DNA of 64,000 bases from Vogesella mureinivorans (GCF_007644035.1 NZ_VMTV02000471.1:175204-239203), one strand, 5' to 3'; numbered from the stretch's first letter, positions 12,112 through 21,644 are shown. The notes: generated from the letters alone by a model not told the origin. Numbers and translations are program-made.

Positions 12112-13689
12112 ATGGACAAAATCCTCATCCTCGATTTCGGCTCCCAGGTCACCCAGCTGATCGCGCGCCGTGTACGTGAAGCGCATGTTTACTGCGAGCT
12201 GCACCCGTTCGACATGCCCATAGACGAGATCCGTGCCTTCGCCCCGAAAGCCATCATTCTGTCCGGTGGCCCCAACTCGGTGTACGAGTCCGACTACCAG
12301 GCCGACCCGGCCGTATTTGAGCTGGGCGTACCGGTACTGGGCATCTGCTACGGCATGCAGTTCATGGCCCAGACCCTGGGCGGCAAAGTAGAAGCCGGCG
12401 ACACGCGCGAATTCGGCTACGCCCAGATCCAGGCCCGCCACCACTCCAAGCTGCTGGAAGGCCTGCAAGACCACGTAGACGACGCCGGCAACGGTTTCCT
12501 GGACGTCTGGATGAGCCACGGCGACAAAGTCACCGCGCTGCCAGCCGGCTTTAACGTGATTGCCGAAACCCCGTCCTGCCCGATCGCCGCCATGGCCGAC
12601 GAAGCACGCGGTTTCTACGCCGTACAGTTCCACCCCGAAGTCACCCACACCAAACGCGGCACCGAAATGCTGCACCGCTTCGTACTGCATGTAGCTGGCG
12701 CCAAGCCTAGCTGGACCATGCCGAACTACATCGAAGAAGCGGTACAGAAAATCCGCGACCAGGTCGGCGACGAAGAAGTCATCCTCGGCCTGTCCGGCGG
12801 CGTAGACTCGTCCGTTGCAGCGGCCCTGATCCACCGCGCCATCGGCGACCAGCTCACCTGCGTCTTTGTCGACCACGGCCTGCTGCGCCTGAACGAAGGC
12901 AAGATGGTGATGGAAATGTTCGCGCAGAACCTGGGCGTGAAAGTGATCCACGTCGATGCCACCGAACAGTTCATGAGCAAGCTGGCCGGCGAAGCCGACC
13001 CGGAGAAAAAACGCAAAATCATCGGCGGTGAATTCGTCGAAGTCTTCCAGCGTGAATCCGGCAAGCTCACCAACGCGAAATGGCTGGCCCAAGGCACCAT
13101 CTACCCGGACGTAATCGAATCCGCAGGCGCCAAAACCGGCAAAGCCCACGCCATCAAGAGCCACCACAACGTGGGCGGCCTGCCGGACGACATGAACCTG
13201 AAGCTGCTGGAGCCGCTGCGCGACCTGTTCAAGGACGAAGTACGCCAGCTGGGCGTCGCCCTGGGCCTGCCGCACGACATGGTGTACCGCCACCCCTTCC
13301 CGGGCCCGGGCCTGGGCGTGCGCATTCTGGGCGAAGTGAAAATGGCATACGCCGACCTGCTGCGCCGTGCCGACGCCATCTTCATCGAAGAGCTGCGTAA
13401 CACCATCGACGAAAAAACCGGCAAAAACTGGTACGAGCTCACCAGCCAGGCATTTGCCGTGTTCCTGCCGGTAAAATCGGTAGGCGTGATGGGCGACGGC
13501 CGCACCTACGACTATGTGTGCGCCCTGCGTGCCGTAGTTACCAGCGACTTCATGACCGCACACTGGGCCGAGCTGCCGTACAGCCTGCTGGGCCGCGTGT
13601 CCAACCGCATCATCAACGAAGTACGCGGCCTGAACCGCGTGGTTTACGATGTATCGGGCAAACCGCCGGCAACCATCGAGTGGGAGTGA
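12112..13689 (+). CDS. guaA: GMP synthase (glutamine-hydrolysing)
   Basis: Converts XMP to GMP using glutamine and ATP. The 525-residue protein is full length: N-terminal class I amidotransferase domain with GICYGMQ (nucleophile Cys) and the FHPEV His/Glu pair, ATP pyrophosphatase domain with LSGGVDSS, and the C-terminal dimer domain with [18 protein letters not shown] lies just ahead of ATG 12112. The last codons lie inside an integration site: the 15-bp direct repeat starts at 13671, and the island supplies the final Glu codon and stop (GAG TGA), where the displaced original end at 30,323 reads GAA TAA. The protein sequence is therefore unchanged by the insertion. Confidence 0.98.
   Translation: MDKILILDFGSQVTQLIARRVREAHVYCELHPFDMPIDEIRAFAPKAIILSGGPNSVYESDYQADPAVFELGVPVLGICYGMQFMAQTLGGKVEAGDTREFGYAQIQARHHSKLLEGLQDHVDDAGNGFLDVWMSHGDKVTALPAGFNVIAETPSCPIAAMADEARGFYAVQFHPEVTHTKRGTEMLHRFVLHVAGAKPSWTMPNYIEEAVQKIRDQVGDEEVILGLSGGVDSSVAAALIHRAIGDQLTCVFVDHGLLRLNEGKMVMEMFAQNLGVKVIHVDATEQFMSKLAGEADPEKKRKIIGGEFVEVFQRESGKLTNAKWLAQGTIYPDVIESAGAKTGKAHAIKSHHNVGGLPDDMNLKLLEPLRDLFKDEVRQLGVALGLPHDMVYRHPFPGPGLGVRILGEVKMAYADLLRRADAIFIEELRNTIDEKTGKNWYELTSQAFAVFLPVKSVGVMGDGRTYDYVCALRAVVTSDFMTAHWAELPYSLLGRVSNRIINEVRGLNRVVYDVSGKPPATIEWE
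13671..13685 (+). other. attL: left direct repeat of the guaA-integrated island
   Basis: AACCATCGAGTGGGA occurs here inside the guaA 3' end and again at 30309-30323. The 3' end of guaA is an established target of tyrosine-integrase islands, and an integrase gene lies just inside. Confidence 0.85.
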
Positions 13690-13697
13690 TTCCGCGT

Positions 13698-13799
13698 CTG
13701 GCAACAGCTGGCAAGGACTAGCACCAAATACCCCTGAAACCCGCATTCGTGCGGGTTTTTTCATGTCTGCGTCTGGCAATGACTGGCAACAGCTGGCAA
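13698..13799. repeat. Five CTGGCAA repeats phased at 10 bp beside attL
   Basis: CTGGCAA begins at 13698, 13708, 13773, 13783 and 13793, so spacing within each group is exactly 10 bases, one helical turn. The position between attL and the integrase gene suggests arm-type sites for the integrase or for the AlpA-like protein. The terminator at 13738 lies between the two groups. Confidence 0.6.
13738..13761 (+). terminator. Rho-independent terminator after guaA, supplied by the island
   Basis: AACCCGCA, loop TTCG, TGCGGG and six T. It lies 49 bases past the present guaA stop and inside the island, replacing the original guaA terminator now stranded beyond attR. Confidence 0.8.
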
Positions 13800-13996
13800 T
13801 GCCAAGCACTTACTTTTCGTGGCATCGAAGTTGGTATGCTGGGTTCGTGATGCCATGAACTTCGTTGATACCATGCCAGGGCAAAGCTCCCGCGCATGGT
13901 ACAAACTTCTGCAGAATCCTTGTGCCACGGGCCTTGCAGGCCGATTTCCGGCCCCGTTTTCATCATGGTATCGGCAACCCTAACCTGGACCCTTCC

Positions 13997-15187
13997 ATGC
14001 TCACTGATACCAAACTGCGAAACCTCAAGCCACAGGCCAAAATGTACAAGGTCGCTGACCGTGATGGCCTCTACGTAGCCGTCACGCCTGCAGGTGGCAT
14101 TTCCTTCCGCTACAACTACTCGCTGAACGGCCGCCAGGAGACGATGACCTTCGGCCGCTATGGTCTGGGTGGCATCACGCTGGCAGAAGCGAGAGAGCGG
14201 CTTGGAGAGGCCAAAAAGATGATTGCGGCAGGCAAATCACCAGCCAAGGAAAAAGCGAGGGACAAAGCACGGGTGAAGGGGGCGGAAACCTTCGGTGCCT
14301 GGGCAGAAAAGTGGCTACGCGGCTACCAGATGGCCGACTCCACCCGCGACATGCGCCGTTCCATTTTCGAGCGAGAGTTGAAGTCCAAATTCGGCAACCA
14401 GAAGCTGGCCGAGATCAGCCATGAAGACCTGCGCATGCTGACCGATGCCATCGTGCAACGTGGCGCACCGGCAACGGCGGTACACGCCCGCGAGGTCGTG
14501 ATGCAGGTGTACCGCTGGGCAATCGAGCGTGGCCAGAAGGTAGAAAACCCTGCCGAGCTGGTAAGACCTGCCAGCATCGCCAAATTTGAACCACGCGACC
14601 GCGCACTGACTCCGGACGAAATCGCGCTGATGTACCAGTACCTGGAGCGCATCGGTACCACGCCATCCATTCGTGCAGCCTGCAAGCTGCTGTTGCTGAC
14701 AATGGTGCGCAAGAGCGAACTGACCAACGCTACCTGGAGCGAAATCAACTTCAGCGAAGCACTATGGACAATTCCCAAGGAGCGGATGAAGCGCCGCAGC
14801 CCGCACCTGGTGTTTTTACCCAGGCAAGCGGTGGATATTCTGATTGCACTCAAAACCTTTGCTGGCGGTTCAGCATATGTATTGCCATCACGTTATGATA
14901 TTGACAAGCCGATGAGCAGTGCGACGCTTAACCAGGTACTGACGCTGACCTACAAGCTGGCACAGAAGGAAGGTAAGCCACTAGCCAAGTTTGGCCCGCA
15001 TGACCTGAGGAGGACAGCCAGCACGCTGCTACATGAAGCTGGCTATAACACTGACTGGATTGAAAAGTGCTTGGCACATGAACAGCGAGGTGTCAGGGCT
15101 GTGTACAACAAAGCTGAGTATCGAGAGCAACGCACGTCCATGCTGCAGGACTGGGCAGATATGATCGAAGGATGGATACTGAAGTAA
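13997..15187 (+). CDS. int: P4-type tyrosine integrase
   Basis: Site-specific recombinase that most likely inserted the island into guaA. From ATG 13997 it has 396 residues. The N-terminal ~90 residues are the DUF4102-type arm-binding domain (MLTDTKLRNLKPQAK, YVAVTPAGG, TFGRYGLGG). The catalytic domain shows Arg238 (TMVRKSEL), His335/Arg338 (HDLRR), His361 (LAHEQ) and the nucleophile Tyr370 (VRAVYNKAEY). All active-site residues are present, so it should be functional. The frame is open back to 13865, but family members begin at the LTDTKLRNL block. It reads away from attL, with the phased CTGGCAA repeats upstream. Confidence 0.95.
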   Translation: MLTDTKLRNLKPQAKMYKVADRDGLYVAVTPAGGISFRYNYSLNGRQETMTFGRYGLGGITLAEARERLGEAKKMIAAGKSPAKEKARDKARVKGAETFGAWAEKWLRGYQMADSTRDMRRSIFERELKSKFGNQKLAEISHEDLRMLTDAIVQRGAPATAVHAREVVMQVYRWAIERGQKVENPAELVRPASIAKFEPRDRALTPDEIALMYQYLERIGTTPSIRAACKLLLLTMVRKSELTNATWSEINFSEALWTIPKERMKRRSPHLVFLPRQAVDILIALKTFAGGSAYVLPSRYDIDKPMSSATLNQVLTLTYKLAQKEGKPLAKFGPHDLRRTASTLLHEAGYNTDWIEKCLAHEQRGVRAVYNKAEYREQRTSMLQDWADMIEGWILK

Positions 15188-15269
15188 TTCAACGTGTAAT
15201 TAGCATTACCTATCCAGCAATCATGCTTTATATCGTCAAAATAGACAAAATCTAAAATTGAGGCAATGA

Positions 15270-16613
15270 ATGAACTTCCAAGAATTTAAGAGAAACGCCA
15301 ATAAATTTAACGTTTTTAGAAAATCTGATATCGCTGGCAGCTATCACTTTCCTACAGCCACGGTCTCATTCGAGAGCCTTGAAAGTCGAGACATAGATGC
15401 TATCGTTCAGCTGCGTGAAAAATTAATATCAAAAACACAGCTTTCAGTGCAAGAATATGAATCCATAGCAAAAGTAATGCCGCTTGCCTTTCACGAATAT
15501 ACCCACTTCATCGATAGCACCTCAACCGTCTGGGGGATGAAATTGCTGTCCTTGATGAACGCAGCGTACTTGAGCAACGACAATTACCAAAGAGATGAAT
15601 CTCAATTCTGGCAAGCAAAAATATTTTACGACTTCCTACGAAGCATAGCACTACCTGACTACTACACACACAAGCACAGTCCTGTATCCAGTCGGCCTTG
15701 GATGGCGACAATCACTGCCGGCCAAATTTTTGATAAAGACGGAAAGATCACAGACCGTACCATCTTATTTCAGCGGTTTCATAATGCAGAAGGTGGACTT
15801 ATGGTTAGATCTCCACTTTCAAGCGTATCTATTCTTGAAGCATCTGCAATGGCTCAGGAAATAATGTCACGCATGGCTTTCAGCTTTGGATTGGACAATG
15901 ACAGCTATATTGTTGAGAGAAAGAAGATATCTCAGGAAGCGGTAGACTACATCTATAATCCCAATCTAACTGAGTACTCAGTTTGCGCTCATCTTGCAGC
16001 TAATATGCTCGGCACTTCAGACATAGCGATTGCGTTCGCAGTATCTTCGGTATTGACGCGTGTATGCCTCAACCTAACAGATGCAGCGTTCGATTCGCTG
16101 GCAGCGAATGAAAATCTCATGGATCTAGTCATGTTACCGGACGAAAACGACTTTAGTGATCGGATACGTGATGGACTACGATTAAGAGACTTAGGAACCG
16201 CATTTTATATTATGACGAGATGCCTTCCACACAATCCAGAATTGACCAAAAAAGATGTTAATGAAACCGTAATACAAGCAATTAAAAAAACTGGAATCGA
16301 CCCCACATCGATACATGCCAACGCCATTGCCTTTGGAAAATCAATTAGAGATGAACTAAAAGGCAGCCCAATCAAGCCTATTCGCTGGCTCTCTGAAGCT
16401 GGGTTAAATAATTTGAGCAAAATCAACCCACTATCTCACACCATTGATTTTCATGAACTCGACCTACCAAAATCAATTCTTGGAGATTCAAGTGAATTTT
16501 TCATATTAGGCAACCCCAAATCCCCATTAGCAAATAAAAACATCGACTCTATCTGCGACCCTCTACTTGATGGACAACTTTGGATTGAACGCTTCGCAGA
16601 AGGTTGTTGCTAA
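15270..16613 (+). CDS. Unknown HEYTH (zincin-like) protein, island cargo
   Basis: A 447-residue protein that I do not recognise. Residues 75-79 read HEYTH, a match to the HExxH zinc-metalloprotease motif, in the context PLAFHEYTHFIDST; Glu190 in SILEASAMAQE is a candidate third ligand. There is no signal peptide or clear membrane segment, so it would act in the cytoplasm. The gene is clearly AT-richer than the chromosomal genes, pointing to a different origin, and has GAGG ahead of ATG 15270. It lies between the integrase and the phage module, a typical place for accessory defence or regulatory cargo. A peptidase role is an inference from the motif only. Confidence 0.6.
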   Translation: MNFQEFKRNANKFNVFRKSDIAGSYHFPTATVSFESLESRDIDAIVQLREKLISKTQLSVQEYESIAKVMPLAFHEYTHFIDSTSTVWGMKLLSLMNAAYLSNDNYQRDESQFWQAKIFYDFLRSIALPDYYTHKHSPVSSRPWMATITAGQIFDKDGKITDRTILFQRFHNAEGGLMVRSPLSSVSILEASAMAQEIMSRMAFSFGLDNDSYIVERKKISQEAVDYIYNPNLTEYSVCAHLAANMLGTSDIAIAFAVSSVLTRVCLNLTDAAFDSLAANENLMDLVMLPDENDFSDRIRDGLRLRDLGTAFYIMTRCLPHNPELTKKDVNETVIQAIKKTGIDPTSIHANAIAFGKSIRDELKGSPIKPIRWLSEAGLNNLSKINPLSHTIDFHELDLPKSILGDSSEFFILGNPKSPLANKNIDSICDPLLDGQLWIERFAEGCC

Positions 16614-16684
16614 ACACGTACTATACAATCGAAGAGTCAAATCATATATCTTCGCATTTAAATAAAACATAAGGCTCATTTAAT

Positions 16685-16960
16685 TTAAACATTAATCAAT
16701 GGGGGCTGTTCACCCGTCGCGAGCCATAAAATGAAGTCAGAAGGAATGGACTGTTTGCTCGATGCCTTACGCGCCTCAATCCAAGCTTCGACTTCTGCTA
16801 AATCCCAAGCAACATTTCTAGTGGTAAGCGCAATGCGGCGCGGAAAATCTCCGCGCTGCTCCAGGTTGTAGATGGTGCGCTCCGACAGCGGAATCATGGC
16901 CAGCAGCGTTTTACGGTTAATCAGGACTTTGGTTTTCATCTTGCGTTGCATTGGTGCCAT
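16685..16960 (-). CDS. AlpA-family helix-turn-helix regulator / excisionase-like
   Basis: A 91-residue DNA-binding protein of the AlpA (MerR-like) type. It contains VLINRKTLLAMIPLSERTIYNLEQRGDFPRRIAL followed by a VAWDLAEVEAWIEAR recognition block, which is the family signature. AlpA-like proteins regulate integrase expression or assist excision of P4-like elements. The gene directly follows the secretin gene, with 1 base between them, so it is the last gene of the minus-strand phage operon. Inner ATG codons (16951, 16939) are alternative starts. Target sites may be the phased CTGGCAA repeats near attL; that is a guess. Confidence 0.8.
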   Translation of the reverse strand: MAPMQRKMKTKVLINRKTLLAMIPLSERTIYNLEQRGDFPRRIALTTRNVAWDLAEVEAWIEARKASSKQSIPSDFILWLATGEQPPLINV

Positions 16961-16961
16961 C

Positions 16962-18281
16962 TCAGATTTTGGTCGCTTGTAGCAGCAGCAGGACTTCTGT
17001 TCTGTTGCTGGACTGACTGTTGGTACGCATGAACTTTGGCAGGAAGGACAGCCCCGAGGTGCCTTGGCTGTCCTTGTCGGTAGTCAGGCCACCCAGCACG
17101 ATCAGTTCCCCATCGGCAGCAGATACGGTCGTTGCCAGTGCCCTTTTGGTTAGCGTCGGAGAGTTGTTGACGCCGGTTTCGGTGCGGCCGAAGTCGCTGA
17201 TCTGCTGATCGACCGTCATCTCTACGGATGCTCCCCGTACAACAGGGGACAAACTGAGAATGACGCCGGACGAGCGATATTCCACTGATTGCACGGCAGC
17301 ACCCCCGCCCTGGGGAAAGCTGACGTTGCCAAGCGTGGGTACGTCCTGACCAACCGTTAGCCTGGCAGCCGCGCCTGACTTGACTCGCAGCCGCGGCGTA
17401 GACATCACCTTGAAACGGGAGTCACCCGCCAAGGCCGACAGCGCCATTTCGAAGTTGGCCGCCTTGAACGTCACCGCATTGCCCTGTGCGGCCTCTGTAC
17501 CAATGTTCACCCCTAGCTTGCCGCCCAGCAGGTTCAGCGCCAGAGAGAAGGCTGTGCCTTCGTTCATGCCGGTACTCACTTCGTACACCACCGCTTTAAC
17601 TGCAACCTCTCCGCTGGCTGTATCCACTTGCGGTAGCAGCGTTTTCAGCTTGGCAATCTCATCGGCTGTGCCCTGAAAAATCATGGTGTCGCCGTCCTGG
17701 TCAATCAGTGCAGATGCAGAGGTTGGCGACGCGTTGGTATTGCCCACCTCGATCTTGGCCCCTTTTGGGGCATGCACAGTGCGGGACACGGTAAAGCCAC
17801 CACTGCTGAATAGCGGTGTCAGTAAATCGACCAGGTACGACATGGCACGATGCTGTGGGTGGTAAATAAACACTTCCTGACCTGCTACAGGCTTGTCCTG
17901 AGCCGGCTTGGACGTGACGAAATCCACCCCGCCACGGCTTTCAATGGCGAAACCCAATACGTCCAGAAAATTGCCCAGGAACTGGCGCAGATTGCCCTTG
18001 GACGAATCGAAGCGGAACGACACAAGCCGCTCATCTTTCAGCACAGCAGGGTCAATCACGTATGGCTGCTTGAGCGCATCGGCGTAAATCAGGCCGATAA
18101 CCTGGGCAACGCTAACCTGGCGGAAATCGAAGCGGGTTGTCTTGGCCCCTTGCGGTATGACCAAATCGGTAATGGCACCATTTGGCAATACAGGTGCTGC
18201 AGCAAATGCCTGGCTGATGCACATCACCAGGATGGCCATTGATCTGGCGGGACTGATATTGCGATGAGTGCGTAAAGTCAT
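16962..18281 (-). CDS. Filamentous phage secretin (pIV-like)
   Basis: Outer-membrane secretin through which the filamentous phage would exit. The 439-residue protein has a signal peptide (to about residue 28, CISQAFAAA), short N domains, and a C-terminal secretin domain with MSTPRLRVKSGAAARLTVGQDVPT and the LSLSPVV and GELIVLGGLT blocks of the PilQ/GspD/pIV superfamily. Its start overlaps the end of the zot gene by 4 bases (ATGA). Having its own secretin means the phage need not borrow the host type II or type IV pilus secretin. The context leaves little doubt that it is pIV rather than a host secretin. Confidence 0.9.
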   Translation of the reverse strand: MTLRTHRNISPARSMAILVMCISQAFAAAPVLPNGAITDLVIPQGAKTTRFDFRQVSVAQVIGLIYADALKQPYVIDPAVLKDERLVSFRFDSSKGNLRQFLGNFLDVLGFAIESRGGVDFVTSKPAQDKPVAGQEVFIYHPQHRAMSYLVDLLTPLFSSGGFTVSRTVHAPKGAKIEVGNTNASPTSASALIDQDGDTMIFQGTADEIAKLKTLLPQVDTASGEVAVKAVVYEVSTGMNEGTAFSLALNLLGGKLGVNIGTEAAQGNAVTFKAANFEMALSALAGDSRFKVMSTPRLRVKSGAAARLTVGQDVPTLGNVSFPQGGGAAVQSVEYRSSGVILSLSPVVRGASVEMTVDQQISDFGRTETGVNNSPTLTKRALATTVSAADGELIVLGGLTTDKDSQGTSGLSFLPKFMRTNSQSSNRTEVLLLLQATKI

Positions 18282-19345
18282 TTGCTGGCCCCCACTACCT
18301 GACGTGCTGATGAGCCTGACCAGTACGCAACTGCTTCCCCATCGACGTGGCCGACCATTGCCGCCCCCTCCCCGTTGAACATGGATGGCGACTCCATGCG
18401 CAAGCGACCGCTTTCGTCTGCCACGATTACCCAGCGGGCTTCCTCTGTTTCAAACCGGCCCACCACGCGCCATGCTTCCGAGAAGGTAAGCTCAATGTCT
18501 GGGGGGACAACTGGGGCGGCAGCAGCGGTGGCCCGAGTCGAACCTGACTTGTTTTGCTTACTTACTTCGGGCTGTTCTACCGCTTCTTTGGGGTGAAAAA
18601 AACGCCATGCCCCCAAGCCAGCAGTGGACGTAGAGACAACAAGGGCAGCCACATAAGCCCACAAGGTAGGATTGGCCAGAACGTTCTGCCGCTTGTCGAT
18701 GGCCTTTTCCATCCCCATCCCGCCGGTATAGCTCTGGTACAGCGGGAAGATATCGGCGTTGTACTTCTTCTGGCGGTCATCAATGCGAGTCTTGCTGCTC
18801 AGCTTCCAGCCTTCATAAATCTCCACCCGATAGCGCTTACTCAACCCAAGGGACTTGAGCTTGCACATGCGGAAAGTGAACTCGATGACATTTCTCACTG
18901 ATCGATGCAGCCCTGTAATGTCCTGTGTCATCAGCACTACATCGCAAGTTGTGCCATTTTTTGGATTAACGTAGTGGCGGTGCATTCTGAAGAACTGCAT
19001 GTGCTCATGGCTCAATTTGCCGTTGTCTACGCCCCAAAATCGCCAAGCCTCATCAATCGCTACCAGATCACCGCCCTGCACTACAGACTCAAGCTCCGGC
19101 CTTTCTTCATCAGGGAAAAACTGTGGCTGCATGATGCGATCATTTGTTACATGCACGATCTGGCCAAGCGTATCTGCATCGGCCTTGCGCTTGCTCACCA
19201 GGTATTCATGAATCCTGTCCTCACTGATACCGGCCACATTGGTCACCACCCGCCGTCCCTGCTCTAGTTCATCCAGAATCACTGACGACACCACTTCAAA
19301 AGACTTGCCGGAACCCTGCAGGCCTACGTATGCATTGATTGCCAT
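18278..19345 (-). CDS. zot: Zot-like phage assembly ATPase (pI)
   Basis: Inner-membrane morphogenesis ATPase of filamentous phage, counterpart of M13 pI and of Vibrio Zot. The 355-residue protein begins with an NTPase domain: Walker A GLQGSGKS at residues 8-15 and Walker B as LVAIDEAWRFWG. A single membrane segment follows at about residues 228-248 (LWAYVAALVVST), then a Ser/Ala/Pro linker and a periplasmic tail. It is a hallmark gene for calling the region an inovirus. It overlaps the secretin gene by 4 bases and lies 4 bases after the pVI-like gene. Confidence 0.93.
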   Translation of the reverse strand: MAINAYVGLQGSGKSFEVVSSVILDELEQGRRVVTNVAGISEDRIHEYLVSKRKADADTLGQIVHVTNDRIMQPQFFPDEERPELESVVQGGDLVAIDEAWRFWGVDNGKLSHEHMQFFRMHRHYVNPKNGTTCDVVLMTQDITGLHRSVRNVIEFTFRMCKLKSLGLSKRYRVEIYEGWKLSSKTRIDDRQKKYNADIFPLYQSYTGGMGMEKAIDKRQNVLANPTLWAYVAALVVSTSTAGLGAWRFFHPKEAVEQPEVSKQNKSGSTRATAAAAPVVPPDIELTFSEAWRVVGRFETEEARWVIVADESGRLRMESPSMFNGEGAAMVGHVDGEAVAYWSGSSARQVVGASK

Positions 19346-19349
19346 GTGC

Positions 19350-19664
19350 TTAACCTATGACCGGAATTCGGCGGATGATGAAACGGGTGGCGTATGCGGA
19401 AAGCACCGTTGAAATGCCGGTGGAGATGCTGAACAAGTCCAGGAAGTACCACACCGAAGGCGGCAGGCCAGAAAACGCACTGGAGAGTGCCGAAGCCTGC
19501 GTGGCACCTGGGTATAGATCACTGGAAATCAGTACCGCAACGAACTCCTTCACCACGAAAAACAAGGCAAAGAAGGTAACGAACTTGACGATGGCCGAGC
19601 GCAGGACAAAGCCAAGCATCGTCCGGAGTGCCGACATCAGAATGCCGAATAGTGCTGCAGGCAT
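19350..19664 (-). CDS. Minor coat protein pVI-like (DUF2523)
   Basis: A 104-residue membrane protein with three hydrophobic segments (about 5-20, 27-47 and 70-90), preceding zot as in other inoviruses. The FGLPPSVWYFLDLFSISTG-type core is the DUF2523 pattern; the family is equated with the minor coat protein VI that caps the terminal end of the virion. The homology call rests on this core and position; the protein is small and hydrophobic, so the confidence is not full. It is 4 bases from zot and 8 bases from the pIII-like gene. Confidence 0.8.
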   Translation of the reverse strand: MPAALFGILMSALRTMLGFVLRSAIVKFVTFFALFFVVKEFVAVLISSDLYPGATQASALSSAFSGLPPSVWYFLDLFSISTGISTVLSAYATRFIIRRIPVIG

Positions 19665-19672
19665 GACTTACC

Positions 19673-21232
19673 TCACGCAGATAACAGAATGAGCAACCCG
19701 ACCACCAGCCAGACAACCAGCATGGTTGCGGCCAACTCTTCGCGGTACTGCTCGGCAATCACACATTGCGCATCCATCACGATGGTCTTACCGAACAGGT
19801 CGAATGCCGGCTTTGGGCACTGGGCGGCATGCCCTGGCGTTTCAAAGCTGCGTAACTCAGGAAACAGGGACAGCAGTGGCTGCAAGATGGCATCAGCACC
19901 AGGCACCTCTTCTAACGTCGGGTCTGGCACATTCGGGTCCTCGCCCAAGTCGGGACGAGTCGAAGTGCTGGAACCTGGATTAGTGCCCGGATTCGTGCCG
20001 GTACTGCTGCCAGGCTGGATAGAGTGCGAGATAGGTACGCCTGCTGTATCTCTCGTAGGGTTGGCCGCAGGCCGCAGCAAGTCGCCAAGCGTAGGCATGG
20101 CGTTAGGGTTGGCCGCTTTCCATTCAGTCACATCAGATGACGTTACTGGCTCGGCTGCGCTATAGGGCAAGCCTTCATAGCCAGGCGCCGCAGCAGCACG
20201 CTTCCAGGCTTCATCCGCGAGGCGTGCCAATTGGGCATCGGGCATCGGCACCGCTTTCTGCGCATCGGTTATGGCGGGGTAAGCGTCGGTAAGATTGCTG
20301 AACGCTTTGGGGATAGGGGCTGTGTTGCCTACCACCCACTCCGTCAACTTCCTAGATTCATAGGTCGTAACGCTTGGCTGGGTTTGGGTATTGCCGCTGG
20401 CGTCTGCTGTGTCGGGAGGCTTACGTGTGACGACATAGGAACCGTACAGGTCATAGCCACCACCTGTAGCAGGGAGGTAATACGCAGAGCTGAAGCTCTT
20501 GCTTACTTTGCTGCCATCAGCCCAATTCCACACCCCTAGCCTGCTGAGTTGTGCCGAGTAGGCAGATTCCAGGCGGGTGATTTCGGCAAGGGAATAGGCA
20601 ATGGTGATGTAGTCGCCACCTTCACTGAGAAAAGGAGCGTTTGCGCGGTAGCCTGCAGGAGCCGCGGGGAAAGACAGACAATCGCCACCGTAGTCACAGA
20701 GGCCTTTGTAAACAATCAGCCCAGCCGTCAACGCCAGCTGACCGTAACTTGGTTCCGGTGCAGGTGGCACTGCTGGCGCAGTGTAAGCCGGCTTTACCGG
20801 CGTGCTTTGGGTCTGAATGGAAACCGATGACGACACTTGGCTGATGGTGACTTTCTGCAGGCCATCAGACGAAAAGTAGTAAGCCCCTAAAGCGGTAATG
20901 CCCAGGCCTGCGGCGATGGTCAGCCAAAGCGGCGCACCTGCCAGTGCCAGAGCACCACCTGCCACCGTTGACGCGACGTTCACCGCTGTCATCTGGCTGC
21001 TGATACCTGCCATCGTGGCTTTGTAGACAGGATCATTCGCAGCCTTGGCCAGCCATACCGCATCATTTGCGGCCACGCCTTGCGCGGCTGCTATGCGGTT
21101 GGCGATGATGCCACCAACGGCACGATTGACTACGTAGTTTTCTACCGGCGCAAGAACGGCATTTGCCGAAACCTGGTGTGCAAATACCGAGATGAGGCAA
21201 GCCAGTAGAATGCCTTGTTTCCAGCGTTTCAT
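19673..21232 (-). CDS. Attachment minor coat protein pIII-like (TspB family)
   Basis: Predicted virion tip protein that binds the host receptor. The 519-residue protein has a signal peptide (to about residue 24, HQVSANA), an Ala-rich hydrophobic segment (about 90-120), a flexible Gly/Ser/Pro/Thr linker with NPGTNPGSS repeats, and a C-terminal domain with paired cysteines (AAQCPKPAF, MDAQCVIAE) followed by a final membrane anchor. That architecture matches the TspB protein family of Neisseria filamentous phages. Two copies of the recurrent GGTTGGCCGC motif lie inside this gene, the only ones seen in the island. Confidence 0.8.
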   Translation of the reverse strand: MKRWKQGILLACLISVFAHQVSANAVLAPVENYVVNRAVGGIIANRIAAAQGVAANDAVWLAKAANDPVYKATMAGISSQMTAVNVASTVAGGALALAGAPLWLTIAAGLGITALGAYYFSSDGLQKVTISQVSSSVSIQTQSTPVKPAYTAPAVPPAPEPSYGQLALTAGLIVYKGLCDYGGDCLSFPAAPAGYRANAPFLSEGGDYITIAYSLAEITRLESAYSAQLSRLGVWNWADGSKVSKSFSSAYYLPATGGGYDLYGSYVVTRKPPDTADASGNTQTQPSVTTYESRKLTEWVVGNTAPIPKAFSNLTDAYPAITDAQKAVPMPDAQLARLADEAWKRAAAAPGYEGLPYSAAEPVTSSDVTEWKAANPNAMPTLGDLLRPAANPTRDTAGVPISHSIQPGSSTGTNPGTNPGSSTSTRPDLGEDPNVPDPTLEEVPGADAILQPLLSLFPELRSFETPGHAAQCPKPAFDLFGKTIVMDAQCVIAEQYREELAATMLVVWLVVGLLILLSA

Positions 21233-21241
21233 GATTCGTTC

Positions 21242-21331
21242 CTACTGGTCTGAAATACCCTTGACGACCGCCCACCCGCAAGCGATGCCCCAAGCAAAAA
21301 TAATCAGGTACCACAGCTGGGTAATGGTCAT
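21242..21331 (-). CDS. Tiny single-span membrane protein of the phage
   Basis: A 29-residue protein, MTITQLWYLIIFAWGIACGW..., that is almost wholly one membrane helix. Its ATG overlaps the stop codon of the upstream gene (ATGA), which argues for coupled translation and against a chance frame. Size and place fit the pVII/pIX-type end-cap proteins of filamentous phages, but such short proteins cannot be assigned from sequence alone. It precedes the pIII-like gene by 9 bases. Confidence 0.6.
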   Translation of the reverse strand: MTITQLWYLIIFAWGIACGWAVVKGISDQ

Positions 21332-21588
21332 TTCCAGCCTCTTGGCTTGTCGGTAGGCAAAGCGCTTTGTATTGCACAATACAAACAAGCCACTACCCCG
21401 AAAAAGAAGGCGGTGAGTTCCCAGGCAAAGACCATCCAGTACGCCAGCGTTGCCTTCCATTGAGGGAAGTCTTCAAAGTCGTCTTGTAGCGTCAGCTCGA
21501 TACGTGAATAAATAAAGGGCATGGCCAGAAGGTAGAGAATCACGATGGCTATGGCGGCCAGCTTTGCATGCTCAAGAACAAATGCCAT
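21328..21588 (-). CDS. Small two-helix membrane protein of the phage
   Basis: An 86-residue protein with two strong hydrophobic segments (about residues 7-24 and 50-72) separated by an acidic loop (LQDDFEDFPQW). The start at 21588 is chosen because AGGGGG lies 5 bases upstream; the frame is open to 21621. It overlaps the next small gene by 4 bases. It lies between the major coat and pIII genes, where inoviruses carry small virion or assembly proteins. No family is recognised. Confidence 0.65.
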   Translation of the reverse strand: MAFVLEHAKLAAIAIVILYLLAMPFIYSRIELTLQDDFEDFPQWKATLAYWMVFAWELTAFFFGVVACLYCAIQSALPTDKPRGWK

Positions 21589-21644
21589 GAATACCCCCTG
21601 CAATTGAAGAAAGGGGGGCAAAGCCCCCTTTCCTGATGCGCGAC

